Source of the DNA: Scortum barcoo
Lineage: Eukaryota; Chordata; Actinopteri; Centrarchiformes; Terapontidae
Length of the DNA stretch: 64,000 nucleotides
NCBI GenBank assembly: GCA_023238725.1
Contig: CM041550.1
Coordinates: 3,977,044-4,041,043, forward strand
Reading direction: 5' to 3'
The stretch's first letter is position 1; every line of letters begins with the position of its first letter. The position numbers and the translations under genes are program-made. Of the stretch, positions 1 to 12,312 are shown piece after piece. The notes below the pieces were generated by a model. That model made no database searches. It was not told the DNA's origin and saw only the letters and a program-made list of their open reading frames with translations.

Positions 1-860
1 CCAACTGGTCGCCACTCACTTCACAGACAAAAGTTCAGCAGTTTCTGGGCTTCGCAAACTCCCCTTCATGCACTAACCTCTCCTAAAGTTCCCTTTCAGT
101 GGGGATCCCGAGCTGAGGAGGCGTTTCAACGACTCAAGAAGATGTTTACATCAGCGCCTGTTCTTACCATGCTGGATCCTCAGCTGCAGTTCATTGTGGA
201 TTTGGATGCCTCCAACGAGGGCGTGGGGGCGGTTTTTGTCCCAACGCTCACCTCAAGACCAACGTATTCATCCATGTGCTTTTCTTTCTTGCAAACTGTC
301 TCCTGCAGAGCGGAACCATGATGTTGGGAACCGGGAGCTGCTGGCCATAAAGGTTGCCCTGGAGGAATAGAGACACTGGCTGGAAGGGGCAGAGCAGCCG
401 TTCATCGTATAGACAAATCATAAGAACTTACAATACCTCCATACGGCCAGGAGACTGAACTCATGACAAGCAAGGTGGGCTCTTTCGGTTCAGGTTCATC
501 CTCTCCTACAGGCCGGGATCACAGAACACCAAACCTAGATGCTCTGTCCCGCCTGTATGATCCTGAACCAGCTGCCAAGGAACCTGAAACCATCCTACCA
601 CCTGACCGTGTGGTAGGAGCAATGACTTGGCACATAGAAAATTAAGTGCAACGAGCTAGCCGGGATGAACCTGTCCCTGAGGGCTGCCCTTGCAACCAGT
701 TGTTTGTACTGCAAACGATGTGCTCTAAGGTCATCACACAGGTCGCACACCTCATTGCTCACATGTCATCCAGGGGTCAAGAGAACGGTATTCGTGGCGC
801 AACAGCGTTTCTGGTGGCCTAATCTAGGCCTGGGCTTTGGTATAGGAGCCCCGGGAAGGA
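1..860 (+). mobile_element. Ty3/gypsy pol relic (RT end, RNase H, start of integrase)
   Basis: Conceptual translation in shifting frames gives the end of a gypsy reverse transcriptase (QQFLGFAN), then RNase H (FIVDLDASNEGVGAV near 190-235), the usual DALSRLYDPEP end of RNase H (537-572), and integrase zinc-region text near 700-820 (HPGVKRTVFVAQQRFWWP). The order RT-RNase H-integrase is the conventional gypsy order, unlike the element at 41.3-47.1 kb. Several frameshifts and stops (for example the stop after the LEE at about 360-370) make it non-functional. The 5' part lies outside the window and no LTR is seen. Confidence 0.85.
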
Positions 861-1018
861 GATCTATGGCACAGTCCCAGTTGCTATGTGGGGGCAGAGA
901 GGTGGCCTTGGTCTTATTAAATACGTCACGCAGGTCATGACTCTACTTGTAAGATATTTTATTAAAACCTTTAAAATCCGAGTGTCCTGTCCTGCATTTT
1001 GGTACACCAGCCTGGTGC

Positions 1019-1560
1019 ACCAGTCGTAACACATCCCAGCTGTAACAGTGGTAGTCATCCACTGTGACACACAAAACAGGATTAAATGATCAATTGTCAT
1101 ACCTAACGTGTGAGCTATTATGCTGATATATACATGACACCATGAATTTCCTTAAGCTAACTAAAAGTGAAAGAGATGAGTCATGTGCTATGAATGGGAT
1201 TTCTACCTGCTAGGATAATCTGGTTGTAAAACCAAAAGACAAAGCACTTTTTCACCCTCCAGCTCTCCTCTACCAACTACCAACATGTCTATGGATGGCG
1301 GTGCATTGCAACCCCCGCCAGGTAGAAAGGGAGCCCTCCAGATGTGGAACCAACAAAGCCAGTGGATGAGACCACAGTAGGCTCAGGGTTCTTGGAGCAA
1401 GTGCTGGGTGTTCCAGCACATCCTCATTTTTTTCCTGAAGCTGATGAAGATTTTTAAACTTACTGGTAGACCTCCTGCATTGTTCCAGTGTCAAAGAAAG
1501 GACCCCCCATGGGATCTCAAAACTACAGATATGTGGCACTTAAGTCTGTTGTTTTAAATG
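1019..1560. repeat. TAAR-flanking duplicated block with an old LINE RT scrap
   Basis: The first part (1019-1260) matches 4385-4515 and 14540-14760: a shared text 'gtagtcatccactgtgacac' followed by the element GAATGGGATTTCTACCTGCT. The second part (1265-1560) matches 7970-8210 and 17945-18150. It contains weak reverse-transcriptase coding text on the plus strand (CGTNKASG, then CIVPVSKKG and NYRYVALKSVV), typical of the start of a non-LTR RT domain. The block appears to be part of the ancestral unit duplicated with the TAAR genes. No gene is supported here. Confidence 0.6.
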
Positions 1561-1675
1561 TTTCAAATGTTTAATGACATGAGTTAACTCAACTCAATTA
1601 AAATCAAAAGCTAACTAACAAACAACATTACTTTTTCCAGACTTAATGAAAATGAATACAGAAGTTGTGTGTGGT

Positions 1676-1956
1676 GAATGGGATTTATATCTGCTGATAG
1701 AATCTAGGAACAAAATGTAAAGGCAAGAATGCCTCAACTCAGCTAACTTCTACCCTGGACATCTGACTGACAGCTAAAGGTGGACATAAACACAATATAA
1801 GAACACAAGGAAGAGCACTTCTGTCTCTGTGGAGAGAATCAGCAAGGCGGAGAAGGACGCAAGGGTGGGCAAAAAGGAAAGAGATAAATCATCTGTATCA
1901 CAGAAAGCTCTGGTCATAAAGCTGCCAAAGTTCAGCAGCTCCTCCTCTCTCTGTTG
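1676..1956 (+). promoter_or_regulatory. Conserved upstream region of TAAR locus 1
   Basis: The 281 bp before the start codon begin with GAATGGGATTTATATCTGCT and end with a block near 1912-1950 (GTCATAAAGCTGCC, then TTCAGCAGCTCCTCCTCTCT). The same two blocks at nearly the same spacing precede the loci at 8599, 12313 and 19771. Conservation in position suggests promoter/5' UTR, but a shared duplication history could also explain it. No transcription start can be read directly. Confidence 0.45.
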
Positions 1957-3132
1957 ATGGAGACCATGGAGGGAAGTGAACTCTGTTTTCCAGAACTCTT
2001 CAACACCTCCTGCAGTAAACAAACGCGTCCTCACTTTGATGCCATGCTGACTTATGTTTTACTTTCCTCCATGTCTCTGCTCATTGTGACTCTTAACCTG
2101 CTGGTCATCATCTCCATCTCACACTTCAAGTAAACATTTCATTTATTCATGATACTGATAGATAGTAATAAAGTATTGTCTCATCTTAAACTATGAGGAA
2201 CAGATTTGTTTTTGCAAGTAATATAACAGTATATCAGAATTTACTGTATCTACGCTTTTCTGTGAATGATAACTGATACTGCAAATTATGATAAATACAT
2301 TTTCTTTCCTTCCTAGGCAGCTTCACACCCCCACCAACATCCCCCTTCTCTCTCTGGCTTTCTCAGATTTCTTCATTGGCCTGCTCATGTTGTTTCAAAT
2401 TATGTTGATAGATGGCTGCTGGTTCCTCGGTGACCTCACATGTACTCTTTATCAATATATATCATATATTGTTGCCTCAGCCTCAGTAGGAACAATTGTG
2501 CTCATATCTGTTGACCGATATGTGGCTATTTGTCATCCTCTACATTACTCCACCAAAGTCACACAGAAAAGAGCTCAAGTGTGTGTTTATCTGTGTTGGA
2601 TATGTTCTGCAATCTTCCAAAGTCTGCTGCTTAATGACATCCTTAAACAACCAGGCAGATACAACTCCTGCATTGGAGAGTGTGTATTTTTTATTAACTA
2701 CATTGCAGGATTTGCAGATGTTATTTTTACCTTCATTTTTCCCATCACTGTTATTGTTGTTCTGTATATGAGAGTATTTGTGGTGGCTGTGTCTCAGGCT
2801 CGTGCCATGAGGTCTCATATTACAGCTGTCACACTCCAACACTCAGGGAAAGTAACTGGTAAGAAATCTGAATTGAAAGCAGCCAGGACTCTTGGTGTTG
2901 TTGTAGTTGTGTTTATAATATGTCTCTGTCCATATTATTGTGTTGCTCTTACAGGGCAAGATAACTTACTCAATGCTTCGTCTGCTGCTTTGTATTTAAT
3001 TTGTACGATTTTAATTCTTGTCTAAACCCTGTGATTTATGCTATATTTTATTCCTGGTTTAGAAAATCAATTAAGTTGATTGTTACATTAAAGATACTGC
3101 AGCCTGACTCCTGTAAGACCAACATGCTGTAG
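1957..3132 (+). pseudogene. TAAR locus 1, class III-type olfactory receptor, frameshifted in TM7
   Basis: Exon 1 is 1957-2129 (METMEGSELCFPEL..., TM1, ending HF+K); the donor is GTAAAC at 2130. Exon 2 starts at 2317 after TTCCTAG; the phase-2 junction gives HFK-QLHTPTN. Exon 2 carries TM2-TM6 intact: Cys3.25, Ser at 3.32 (TLYQYIS), DRY, Asp5.42 (GFADVIF) and the conserved ICL3 MRVFVVAVSQARAMRS. About position 2991 one T is missing compared with sister genes (GCTGCTTTGTA for GCTGCTTTTGTA). The frame then ends at 3025 with LYLICTILILV instead of the NPVIY TM7. The TM7/C-tail text continues in another frame to a stop at 3130-3132. This is the only disabling change seen, so it is a young pseudogene or a sequencing indel in a T run. 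Family: rhodopsin-like GPCR; intact relatives are expected to bind amines in olfactory neurons. Confidence 0.9.
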
Positions 3133-4480
3133 AGAGGCTCTGCATGATGACTGAAAAAAGACCCTCAGCATCAAAAGAAATATGTCGTCTGTCATGGTGA
3201 TGAGTAGACTAACTGAATAAAAGATACAAATGTCTGGTCAAAATGACTTTTGCCTTTTATATGCAGATGATGTATATGTTATAATTTGTACATATTATTA
3301 TAAAATGATTGTTTAGTTTCTTTTATTGTCCCTATGTTGTCCTATGTTCAGGGAAGGACATAAGCCAGTTTAGTCAGGCATGGATTTCCATTTCTTGTTA
3401 GAAAACCACAAGTAACACAGAGAACAAAATAAAACACATAGACTTAAAAAGAATAGCTAAACAACTGAGGTTGGTATATAAGTCATACCTTTGTGGATGG
3501 GTCAAACCAGCAAACAAACAAAACAAACGGTACTCTTTTAACTTAAATTCACAGCTTTTCAGCTGGCAAAACTCAGAACCAAAAAGGCTTCATGGGGAAC
3601 CAAATATCTGCCGATCTATATCTATCAAGAGTCGATTACAAAAACACAAGGGAATTAAATTTGATGAAGGAAAACAACCATGCCCAGTCCTAAAACCACA
3701 AATGAAGTGCCTCACTGCATTGGTGGCCTTGTCAAATCTCTGGGCGACAAGTAGGGTGGGAAAAATATTGATCCGTTCCAAAAGAAAAAAAGACAAATAG
3801 ACAAATCCTAAGGAGCTATTACTGATATGCTTTGGTGGGGGTCGTTAAGGTGGGAAAAAGCACGAGACTAAGTAGCCTACTACAAGTCTGTGGGTCACCC
3901 AGTGGTTCTGTCCTTAAATTCTTTTGAATAAAAAAAGTGAGAGTACACTAAATAAATGAATACAGTCATAATTCATTAAAAGTAAGGTGGATTTTCCTCC
4001 CTTTCTCATGGACTCATGGGAAGAATTTCTCCAACTGCTATTCAGAGTTCCTTTGATACCGTCATGTTACTGTGACAACACATAATAGTACTGTCTCGAC
4101 TACGAAAATGGCCTTTAGAGACTACACATCATGCAGTGAGAGAATCTGATTCAATGTATAGTAAGCTTCTGATGTCTCTGATACTGCATGATGACCTTTC
4201 TTGAAGGCGTCCCTGTCAGAAAAACTAAAAAAAGAACAGTATGCCATCCATTCTCCATGTTCTTTCTCTTCCTCAAATTCATTCATTTATCCCCAATTTT
4301 CTATATTACCTGATTTCATTACATCTTTTAATATCACACTGTTGCAGCATGGGGTCCTTGCTTGTGAATTGGCATGTTGAGAAACGTCCCAGCTGTAACA
4401 GTGGTAGTCATCCACTGTGACACACAAAACAGATGAGTCAGATGAGATGAGTTGTGCTATGAATGGGATTTCTACCTGCT
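3133..4480. repeat. Downstream block of TAAR locus 1, repeated after loci 2 and 3
   Basis: No gene is supported. The block is similar to 9771-11170 and partly to 13492-14540. Shared landmarks are 'gtcgtctgtcatggtgatga' just after the stop, 'tgtttagtttcttttattgt' near 3312 and 'gagagtacactaaataaat' near 3941. The copy after locus 2 holds about 330 bp (10372-10702) that is absent here near 3745. The end (4385-4480) is the TAAR-flank motif ending in another GAATGGGATTTCTACCTGCT (4461-4480) that is not followed by a receptor exon. Confidence 0.6.
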
Positions 4481-4859
4481 AGGATAATCTGGTTGTAAAA
4501 CCAAAAGACAAAGGCAACACTATACTCCTGCAGAGGGAAACACTTATGTCTTCAGCTCAGCCAACATAGACCTGGACCACAGGATGGCCAAAGGTAGACT
4601 TAAATGCAGGCCAGTCATCCCCAACATGGAGGAAAATGAGCACAGTCTGGAAAGTACTTCAATCTCAGTGCCCTTTTGCCCTTTTAATCATGTGTCCCTC
4701 TCTCCTGTCCTGACAAACTTAAAAACATATGGAGGCAAAAATAAGTTAAGGCCCCCTCTTACCATCACTTCCCCTTTCTACACCTCAATTGTGGACAAGG
4801 CCACCTCCAGTTATTTGAGTACACCTATAACTGTAGAAGACAGCACGCTCCAGCTGTCT
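4481..4859. repeat. TAAR-flank block, left part of the LINE A target
   Basis: The text around 4620-4845 is repeated at 16758-16870 and 17850-17950 ('catgtgtccctctctcctgt', then 'ggacaaggccacctccagtt'). In the later copy it is interrupted by a TTAA-flanked MITE; here it is interrupted by LINE A. No coding potential is supported. Confidence 0.55.
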
Positions 4860-7800
4860 TTTTTTTTTTGTTTGTTTTTGGCAAGATGGCACCGTGGATG
4901 GCAGCCTTGGCACTGCGCTCTCTCGTACCTTTTGTGCTTTTGTGTTTTTGCTTCGTTTTCTGCTCCCCCTCACTGATCACATTTACTAGGGAGAAACTTC
5001 TAAACATTGGCTCATCAGCTTGTAAAACTTTTTTACCGGTTTTCTTCAAACCAGAAAGTTTTACAGAGATTTTGGTCGGAGGAGAGGCAGCTCTCTATGG
5101 GATTAGCCGGAGACGGTGCCGTGGGAAACACGCCCGGAGCACTCGTCAGACTGAGACAGCGGGGACTGTGGACCACGCTCCCGTCGATTCACCTGGCGAA
5201 TGTCCACTCTCTGGTCAACAAGATGGATGAACTGCTGCTCCTCAACAGGCAAAACACGGATGTTTTACGTGAACGAAGGTTGGTGTACGGATGTCACAGT
5301 GCTGAAGAAGTCGTGCAGCCCTCACTTAGAAACTCTTTTTATAAACTGTAAACCTTTTTATTCGCCACGGGAGTTCTCCTTGTTCATTCTGGTGGGAGTC
5401 TACATCCATCCTCAGGCCTGTGTTATTGAAGCCTTACAACACTTGGCTGACCAAATAAGAAACGTGGCGCAACAACTTCCAGACTCCCTGCTCATTGTAC
5501 TTGGGGACTTCAACAGAGCAAACCTCAGCCACAAACTGCCAAACTACAGACAGTACATCAAGTGTCCCACCAGGGACACAAACATCCTGCACCACTGTCA
5601 CACAACTTTGAAGAACGCCTATCGCTCTGTTCCCCAGGCAGCATTGGGACTCTCCAATCACTGTCTGGTTCATCTCATTCCAACCTACAGGCAGAAACTA
5701 AAATCTGCTGAGCCTGTGGTAAAGACTGTGAGGAGATGGACCACTGACGCAAAGCTGGAGTTACAGGCCTGCTTCGACTGCATACCGATTGGAGTGTATG
5801 TGGAGATGTATATGCCAACAAAAACCTTCCTCACCTACAACAACAAACCCTGGTTTTCACCAAAGCTCAGACAGCTTTGTCAGGCCAAGGAGGAGGCCTA
5901 CAGAAGTGGGGACAGGATCCTGTACAGTCAGGCCAGGAACACACTGACTAAGGAGATCAGAGTAGCTAAGAGAGAAGCTACACTGAGAAGCTGAAAAACA
6001 ACTTTTCAGAAAGCAATCCAGCGTCAGTGTGGAGGAGCCTGGAGAAGATTACCAACTACAGGAGACCCCCCCACACTGCAGGGAGCCATCACCTAGCTGA
6101 GGAGCTGAATGGGTTTTATTGTAGGTTTGATAGGCCATCTTTCTCACCCTTCACCCGCCCCAACATCAACACCTTACAAGCATTCACACTTCCTGCCAAC
6201 CCGTCACCCCTCCCCGCTGACCCCTCACCTGCACTCAGGATCTCTGAGGAGGACGTGTGTTGGCTCTTTCAGAGACAGAAGATCATGAAGGCACCAGGAC
6301 CAGACGGTGTGGTCTCCCTCCTGCCTGAAAGTCTGCGCTGACCAGCTGACACCCATCTTCACTCAGATCTTCAACAGATCTCTGGAGCTGTGTGAAGTCC
6401 CCTCCTGCTTCAAATGCTCCACCACCATCCCAATTCCCAAGAAACCCATCACTGGACTAAATGACTACAGGCCCGTCGCCCTGACGTCTGTGGTCATGAA
6501 ATCTTTTGAGAGACTGGTGTTGGCCCACCTGAAGGACATCACAGGCCCCCTGCTGGACCCCCTGCAGTTTGCCTACTGGGCAAACAGGTCAGTGGATGAT
6601 GCAGTCAACATGGGACTGCACTACATCCTGCAACACCTTGACTCCACCAGGGACTTATGCAAGGATCCTGTTTGTGGACTTCAGTTCAGTGTTCAATACC
6701 ATCATCCCAGACATCCTCCACTCCAAACTCTCCCAGCTCACTGTGCCAGCCCCCACCTGTCAGTGGATCTCAAACTTCCTGACTGACAGGAGGCAGCAGG
6801 TGAGGTTGGGGAGCATCACATCCAGCACCCGGACAAGTCAGCACTGGAGCTCCCCAGGGGTGTGTGCTCTCCCCACTGCTCTTCTCTCTCTACACCAATG
6901 ACTGCACCTCAGGAGACCCAAAAAGTTTGCAGATGACACAACTGTCATCGGCCTCATCCGGGACGGTGATGAGTCTGCGTACGGACGGGACGTGGAACAG
7001 CTGGCCAACCTGGAGCTGAACACGCTAAAAACTGTGGAGATGACGGTGAAGTGGACTTCAGAAGGAGGCCCCCAACACTGCCCCCCCTTTCCATCCTGAA
7101 CAACACGGTGTCTGCTGTGGAAACTTTCAGGTTCCTGGGTTCCACAATCTCCCAGGACCTGAAGTGGGAGTCCAACGTCGACGCCATCAGGAAGAAGGCC
7201 CAGCAGAGGATGTACTTCCTGCGCCAACTCAGGAAGTTCAAACCTACCTCAGGAGCTGCTGATCCAGTTTTACACCGCCATCATTCAGTCTGTCCTCTGC
7301 ACATCCATCACTGTGTGGTTTGGATCAGCCACCAAACAGGACAGGAACAGACTACAACGGACAGTCAGGACTACAGAGAAAATCATCGGTGCCAGCCTGC
7401 CCTCCATTCAGGACTTGTACGTGTCCAGAGTCAGGAAACAGGTCCAGGTAACATCACTGCAGATCCATCACACCCTGGACATAACCTGTTTCACCTCCTC
7501 CCCTCCGGCAGGTGCTACAGAGCTCTGTACGCCAAAACATCCACACACAGGAACAATTTCTTTCATCAGCCTGTCACTCTGATGAACATTTAAACATTTA
7601 ACACCAGTCACAGAGTGTCAGGAACAATCCCTGAATCATAAACATCCATTGACCTCACCAATATAACATTTCTAAACAAGAAATATATATTTAAATACAT
7701 AGTGTATATTCTCTACATAAGCTATCCATCCATGAGCCATACAAAATGCATCACTGCACTCCATAGTTCACACTTTAAGTTATGTCATGTGTATGTTGTT

Positions 7801-7960
7801 ATATTATGTTTATGTTATGTTTATATTATGTTATGTAAGTTATGTTTACTTATTTATTTCTATTTTCTTGACCTTTTAAGTACGAGAGGGTACTATTAAA
7901 ACCGGAGTCAAATTCCTTTTATGTGCACATATACCTGACCAATAAATCTGATTCTGATTC
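4860..7960 (+). mobile_element. L2/CR1-like LINE (LINE A), near full length, inactivated
   Basis: This is a non-LTR retrotransposon on the plus strand. Readable in several frames are: an N-terminal leader after AAGATGGCACCG; an apurinic endonuclease region with VGVYIHPQA, LGDFN (near 5500-5515) and SNHCLV (near 5655-5670); and a reverse transcriptase with APGPDG (near 6290), LNDYRPVALTSVVMKSFERL (near 6457-6516), DPLQFAY, FVDFSSVFNTI (near 6675) and FADDTTVIG (near 6930). The 3' end is AATAAATCTGATTCTGATTC, a common tail of fish L2-type LINEs. Frameshifts at several points (near 5345, 5994, 6340, 6660, 6900 and 7040) break the single expected frame. Clade assignment (L2, CR1 or Rex1-like) is by resemblance only. 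Confidence 0.85.
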
Positions 7961-8220
7961 TCACTCTTACTGCCCGCCAGGTAGAAAGGGAGCCCTCCAG
8001 ATGTGGAACCAACAAAGCCAGTGGATGAGACCACATTAGTCCCAGGGTTCTTGGAGCAAGTTCTGGGCAGCTTACAGGAGTCTTCCAGCACGTTCCCAAT
8101 CTTTCCTTGAAGTTGATGAAGGTGCTTAAACCATGGAAGCCTGCATTGTTACACCACCTGGGGTCTCAAAACTACAGATATGTGGCACTTAAGTCATGTT
8201 TTATGACGTGAGTTAACTCA
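7961..8220. repeat. Right part of the LINE A target: TAAR-flank block with LINE RT scrap
   Basis: This matches 1318-1560 and 18055-18150 ('gtagaaagggagccctccag', then 'ctacagatatgtggcact'). It resumes the ancestral block after LINE A. Compared with 17940-18060, about 100 bp between the left flank (about 4845) and here are missing, so the LINE insertion was accompanied or followed by a target deletion. Confidence 0.55.
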
Positions 8221-8317
8221 ACTCAACTCAGTTTAAATGGAAAACCTAACTCTATGGTGACAAACAACATTACTTTTTCCAGATGTACTAAAAATGAATA
8301 CAGAAGTTATGTCTGGT

Positions 8318-8598
8318 GAATGGGATTTCTACCTGCTGATAGAATCTAGGAACAAAATGTAAAGGTAAGAATGCCTCAACTCAGCTAACTTCTACCCTGG
8401 ACATCTGGCTGACAGCTAAAGGTGGACATAAACACAATATAAGAACACAAGGAAGAGCACTTCACTCTCTGTGGAGAGAATCAGCAGAGGGGAGAAGGAA
8501 GCAAGGGTGGGCAAAAAGGAAAGAGATAAATCAGCTGTATCACAGAAAGCTCTGGTCATAAAGCTGCCAGAGTTCAGCAGCTCCTCCTCTCTCTGCTG
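8318..8598 (+). promoter_or_regulatory. Conserved upstream region of TAAR locus 2
   Basis: It has the same arrangement as upstream of locus 1: GAATGGGATTTCTACCTGCT at 8318-8337, exactly 281 bp before the ATG, and GTCATAAAGCTGCC with TTCAGCAGCTCCTCCTCTCT just before the start. Promoter function is inferred from positional conservation only. Confidence 0.4.
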
Positions 8599-9770
8599 AT
8601 GGAGACCATGGAGGGAAGTGAACTCTGTTTTCCAGAACTCCTCAACACCTCCTGCATTAAACCAACGCGTCCTCACTTTGATGCCATGCTGACTTACGTT
8701 TTGCTTTCTTCCACCTCTCTGCTCATTGTGACTCTTAACCTGCTGGTCATCATCTCCATCTCACACTTCAAGTAGACATTTCATTTATTCATGATACTAG
8801 TAGATAGTAATAAAAAGTATTGTCTTATCTTAAACTATGAGGAACAGATTTGTTTTTGCAAGTAATATAACAGTATTTCAGAATTTACTGTATCTATGCT
8901 TTTCTGTGAATGATAACTGATACTGCAAATTATGATAAATACATTTTCTTTCCTTCACAGGCAGCTTCACACCCCCACCAACATCCTCCGTCTCTCTCTG
9001 GCTTTCTCAGATTTCTTCATTGGCCTCCTCAGTTTGTTTCAAATTATGTTGATAGATGGCTGCTGGTTCCTCATTGACCTCACATGTACGCTTCATCAAT
9101 ATATATCATATATTGTTGCCTCTGCCTCAGTAGGAACACTGGTGCTCATATCCGTTGACCGATTCATAGCTATTTGTCATCCTCTACATTACTCCACCAA
9201 AGTCACACAGAAAAGAGCTCAAGTCTGTGTTTATCTGTGTTGGATATGTTCTGCAATCTTCCAAAGTCTGCTGCTTAATGACATCTTTAAACAACCAGGC
9301 AGATACAACTCCTGCATTGGAGAGTGTGTATTTTTTGTTAACTACATTGCAGGATTTGCAGATGTTATTTTCTCCTTCATTGTTCCCATCACTGTTATTG
9401 TTGTTCTGTATATGAGAGTGTTTGTGGTGGCTGTGTCTCAGGCTCGTGCCATGAGGTCTCATATTACAGCTGTCACTATCCAGAATTCAGGGAAAGTAAC
9501 AATCGGAACTGAAAGCTGCCAGGACTCTTGGTGTTGTTGTAGTTGTGTTTATAATATGTCTCTGTCCATATTGTTGTGTCGCTCTTTCAGGCCAGGATGA
9601 CTTAGTCAACGCTTCATCTGCTGCTTTTGTAATTAATTTGTACGATTTTAATTCTTGTCTAAACCCTGTGATTTATGCTTATATTTTATCCCTGGTTTAG
9701 AAAATCAATTAAGTTGATTGTTACATTAAAGATACTGCAGCCTGACTCCTGTGAGACCAACATGCTGTAG
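8599..9770 (+). pseudogene. TAAR locus 2, class III-type, dead copy
   Basis: Exon 1 is 8599-8771 and the intron is 8772-8960 (GTAGAC...TTCACAG). Exon 2 runs from 8961 (QLHTPTN) to a relic stop at 9768-9770. It is the closest relative of locus 1. TM3 has Ser at 3.32 (TLHQYIS), the DRY motif is DRF, and Asp5.42 is kept. Lesion 1 is an 8 bp net deletion at about 9500-9508 in ICL3 (after GGGAAAGTAAC), which shifts the frame to a stop at 9600. Lesion 2 is one extra T near 9681 (GCTTATATTTTATCC) in TM7. Two independent frame lesions and the altered DRY indicate a real pseudogene rather than an assembly artefact. Confidence 0.92.
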
Positions 9771-11180
9771 AGAGTCGCTGCATGATGACAGAAAAAAGAC
9801 CCTCACCATCAACAGAAATATGTCGTCTGTCATGGTGATGAGTAGACTAACTGAATAAAAGATACGAATGTCTGGTCAAAATTACCTTTGTATTTTATAT
9901 GCAGATGATGTACAGGTTTTATATTGTGCATATTGTGATATAATGATTGTTTAGTTTCTTTTATTGTCCCTATGCAGTCTTATGTTCAGGGAAGGACACA
10001 AGTCAGTGTATTCAGGCATGGATTCCCATTTATTGTTAGAAAACCACAGGTGACACAGCGAACAAAATAAAACAAATAGATTTAACAAGAACAGCTAAAC
10101 AACTGATGTTGGTACGTAAATCATACTTTTGCTGATGGGGTCAAACCAGCAAACAAACAAAAGAAACTGTACTCTTTTAACTTAAATTCACAGCTTTAAC
10201 TTAGAACAAAAAAAGGCATCATGGGGAACCAAACCTGCCGATCTATATCAGTCAAGAGTCGATTACAAAAACACAAGGGAATTAAATTTGATGAAGGAAA
10301 ACAACCATGCCCAGTCCAAAAACCACAAATGAAGTGCCTCACTGTATTGGTGGCCTTTTCAAATCTCTGGGCTTTGAGAAGGCAGCCGCAGGGTTGTTGA
10401 CTTGTCAGTTGGTGAACAAGGGGAAAAGGTCAAAACCAGATTGAAGCAGATCTGAAAGCTCCCGATCAATCTAGACATGGAAACCTCTAGTGACAGGGAC
10501 CAATCCAGGGATGAGGCTGTAATGTCTATCAAAAGGCTGAAAAATAACTGTACATCCCCGGTAATGGCAGAGGCTGTAATGGATATATAAAATAAAATAT
10601 TTATGTATCTGTGTACATGAATTAACAGTTACATTAATATCTGTGGTGGTGCTTTGTCAAGTCTCTAGCAGTACTTCAGCACCTTACTGGTATCAAAAGT
10701 AGGGTGGGAAAAATATTGATCTCTTCCAAAAGGAAAAAAGACAAATAGACAAATTCATCACTATTACTCATATCCTTTGGTGGAGATTCGTCAAGGTGGG
10801 AAAAAGTACGAGACTTACTAGCCTAATGCAAGTCTGGGGATTACCCAGTGGTTCTGTCCTTAAATTCCTTCAAATAAAAAAAGTGAGAGTACACTAAATA
10901 AATAAATACAGTTATAATTCATTAAAATTAAGGTGGATTTTCCTCCCTTTCTCATGGACTCATGGAAAGAATTTCTCTAACTGCAATTCAGAGTTCCTTT
11001 GATGCTGTCACGTTACTGTGACAACACATAATGATACTATCTCGACCACAAAAATGGTCTTTAGAGACTACACATTTGCAGTGAGTGAATGTGATTCACT
11101 GTAACATAAGCATCTGTTGTGTTTGATACTACACGATGAGCTTTCATGAAGGCGTCCCTGTCAGGGAAAAAAAATGCCAT
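9771..11180. repeat. Downstream block of TAAR locus 2
   Basis: This is a second copy of the 3133-4480 block (same order of landmarks), including 'gagagtacactaaataaat' near 10885. The stretch 10372-10702 is extra compared with the first copy. Part of it ('atttatgtatctgtgtacat') recurs near 21525, downstream of locus 4, so it is probably ancestral and was lost in copy 1. No gene is seen. Confidence 0.6.
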
Positions 11181-11970
11181 CCATTCACCACATTCTTTCC
11201 CCTAGATTTCTTTGTAGGCCTCAGGATGAAATTTAACATCTTTTATGATTCCTAAAATATTAAAGCAGCCGTTTTCATCAGGTCAGCACATTCATCTGCC
11301 AAATAATTTGGTTTGTGACTAAGTCATGAAACTCGTACAACATTCCCATCAGCCTCAGTTGTGCTCTCTGTTTAGATCTAATAAGAAAATTTTACCATTT
11401 AACATTTTAAAGGGACCATTTAGCCTAAAAGACTAAATAGTGTCTTGGGCTGTTTAAGGGCTTATGTATTTGAGCCACTTGCCATGCATCTAATTGCATC
11501 TAACAGATGAGCATTGCAGAAATGTTCTGATGATGTGTTATTAATGTGTTGTACTGATCCTGCAAAAGCTCTAGATCTGGCAGCAGATCTAGTGTTTTTT
11601 GCCAAAAATTACACTTGCCCCATCAGTTGGAATTAGGATACATTTTTTTGCACTGCAATCCAATTTTTTCCAGAAACCCTTCTTCAAATCAACTATAGTC
11701 ATGGAACACAACATGGAAATTGTCACACAAAAAGGCCAAAAAATGTCAACACAACAAAGTTCTAGTTGGAATCTTGAGATTCTTCCCAAACGTGACATTT
11801 ACAGTCAACCAACACTGTAAAAAGACCAGATGTGCCCCATGGCAATTTTTATACCTTGTGCTCCCTACATTGGTCAGGATATTATTAGAATTATATTAGG
11901 TAGTGTGAACCTGGAACATGTGACACCATAACTTGTCTATAGACTCACTGAAACTGTAAAAAGGAAGTCA
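11181..11970. other. Unassigned intergenic sequence
   Basis: AT-rich sequence with no recognisable gene, exon or repeat family. Short open frames on both strands at 11589-11820 show no family resemblance and are not supported as genes. Confidence 0.5.
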
Positions 11971-11978
11971 TGTGGTGC

Positions 11979-12312
11979 GAATGGGATTTCTACTTGCTGG
12001 GGTAACCTTTGTGTAAACCTAAGGTCAGGACAAGACAGTATTCCCATGTAGAGCTATATTTACAGCTTCAGTTTGGCCAACTTCAACTTGGCGTATGACC
12101 AGAGGTGAATGTAATCACAGATCACAGTTATCACCAATATTGTGGAAGATGAACACATAATGTAAATTAATTCAATCTCTACAGAGAGAATAAAGCAGCA
12201 GAGGGGAGGAGGAAGGAGGGATGGGCAGGAAGGATGGACATAGATCAGTTATATAATAGACAAGTTTGGTCATAAAGCTGTCAGAGTTCAGCAGCTCCTC
12301 CTCTCTCCGGTG
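11979..12312 (+). promoter_or_regulatory. Conserved upstream region of TAAR locus 3
   Basis: GAATGGGATTTCTACTTGCT lies at 11979-11998. A proximal block near 12272-12310 (GTCATAAAGCTGTC, TTCAGCAGCTCCTCCTCTCT) directly precedes the start codon. The spacing is 334 bp instead of about 280 bp. This is the only copy of this first upstream type that stands before an intact gene, so it is the best one for testing promoter function. Confidence 0.45.

Noticed and set aside
2288..2316. In-frame ATG just before exon 2 of several TAAR loci, suggesting single-exon receptors lacking TM1
   Set aside because: A matching exon 1 with TM1, a GT donor and an AG acceptor in phase 2 exists for each locus; the upstream ATG lies in the intron.
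11589..11820. Overlapping open frames on both strands
   Set aside because: No motif, no family resemblance and no conservation in the parallel blocks.
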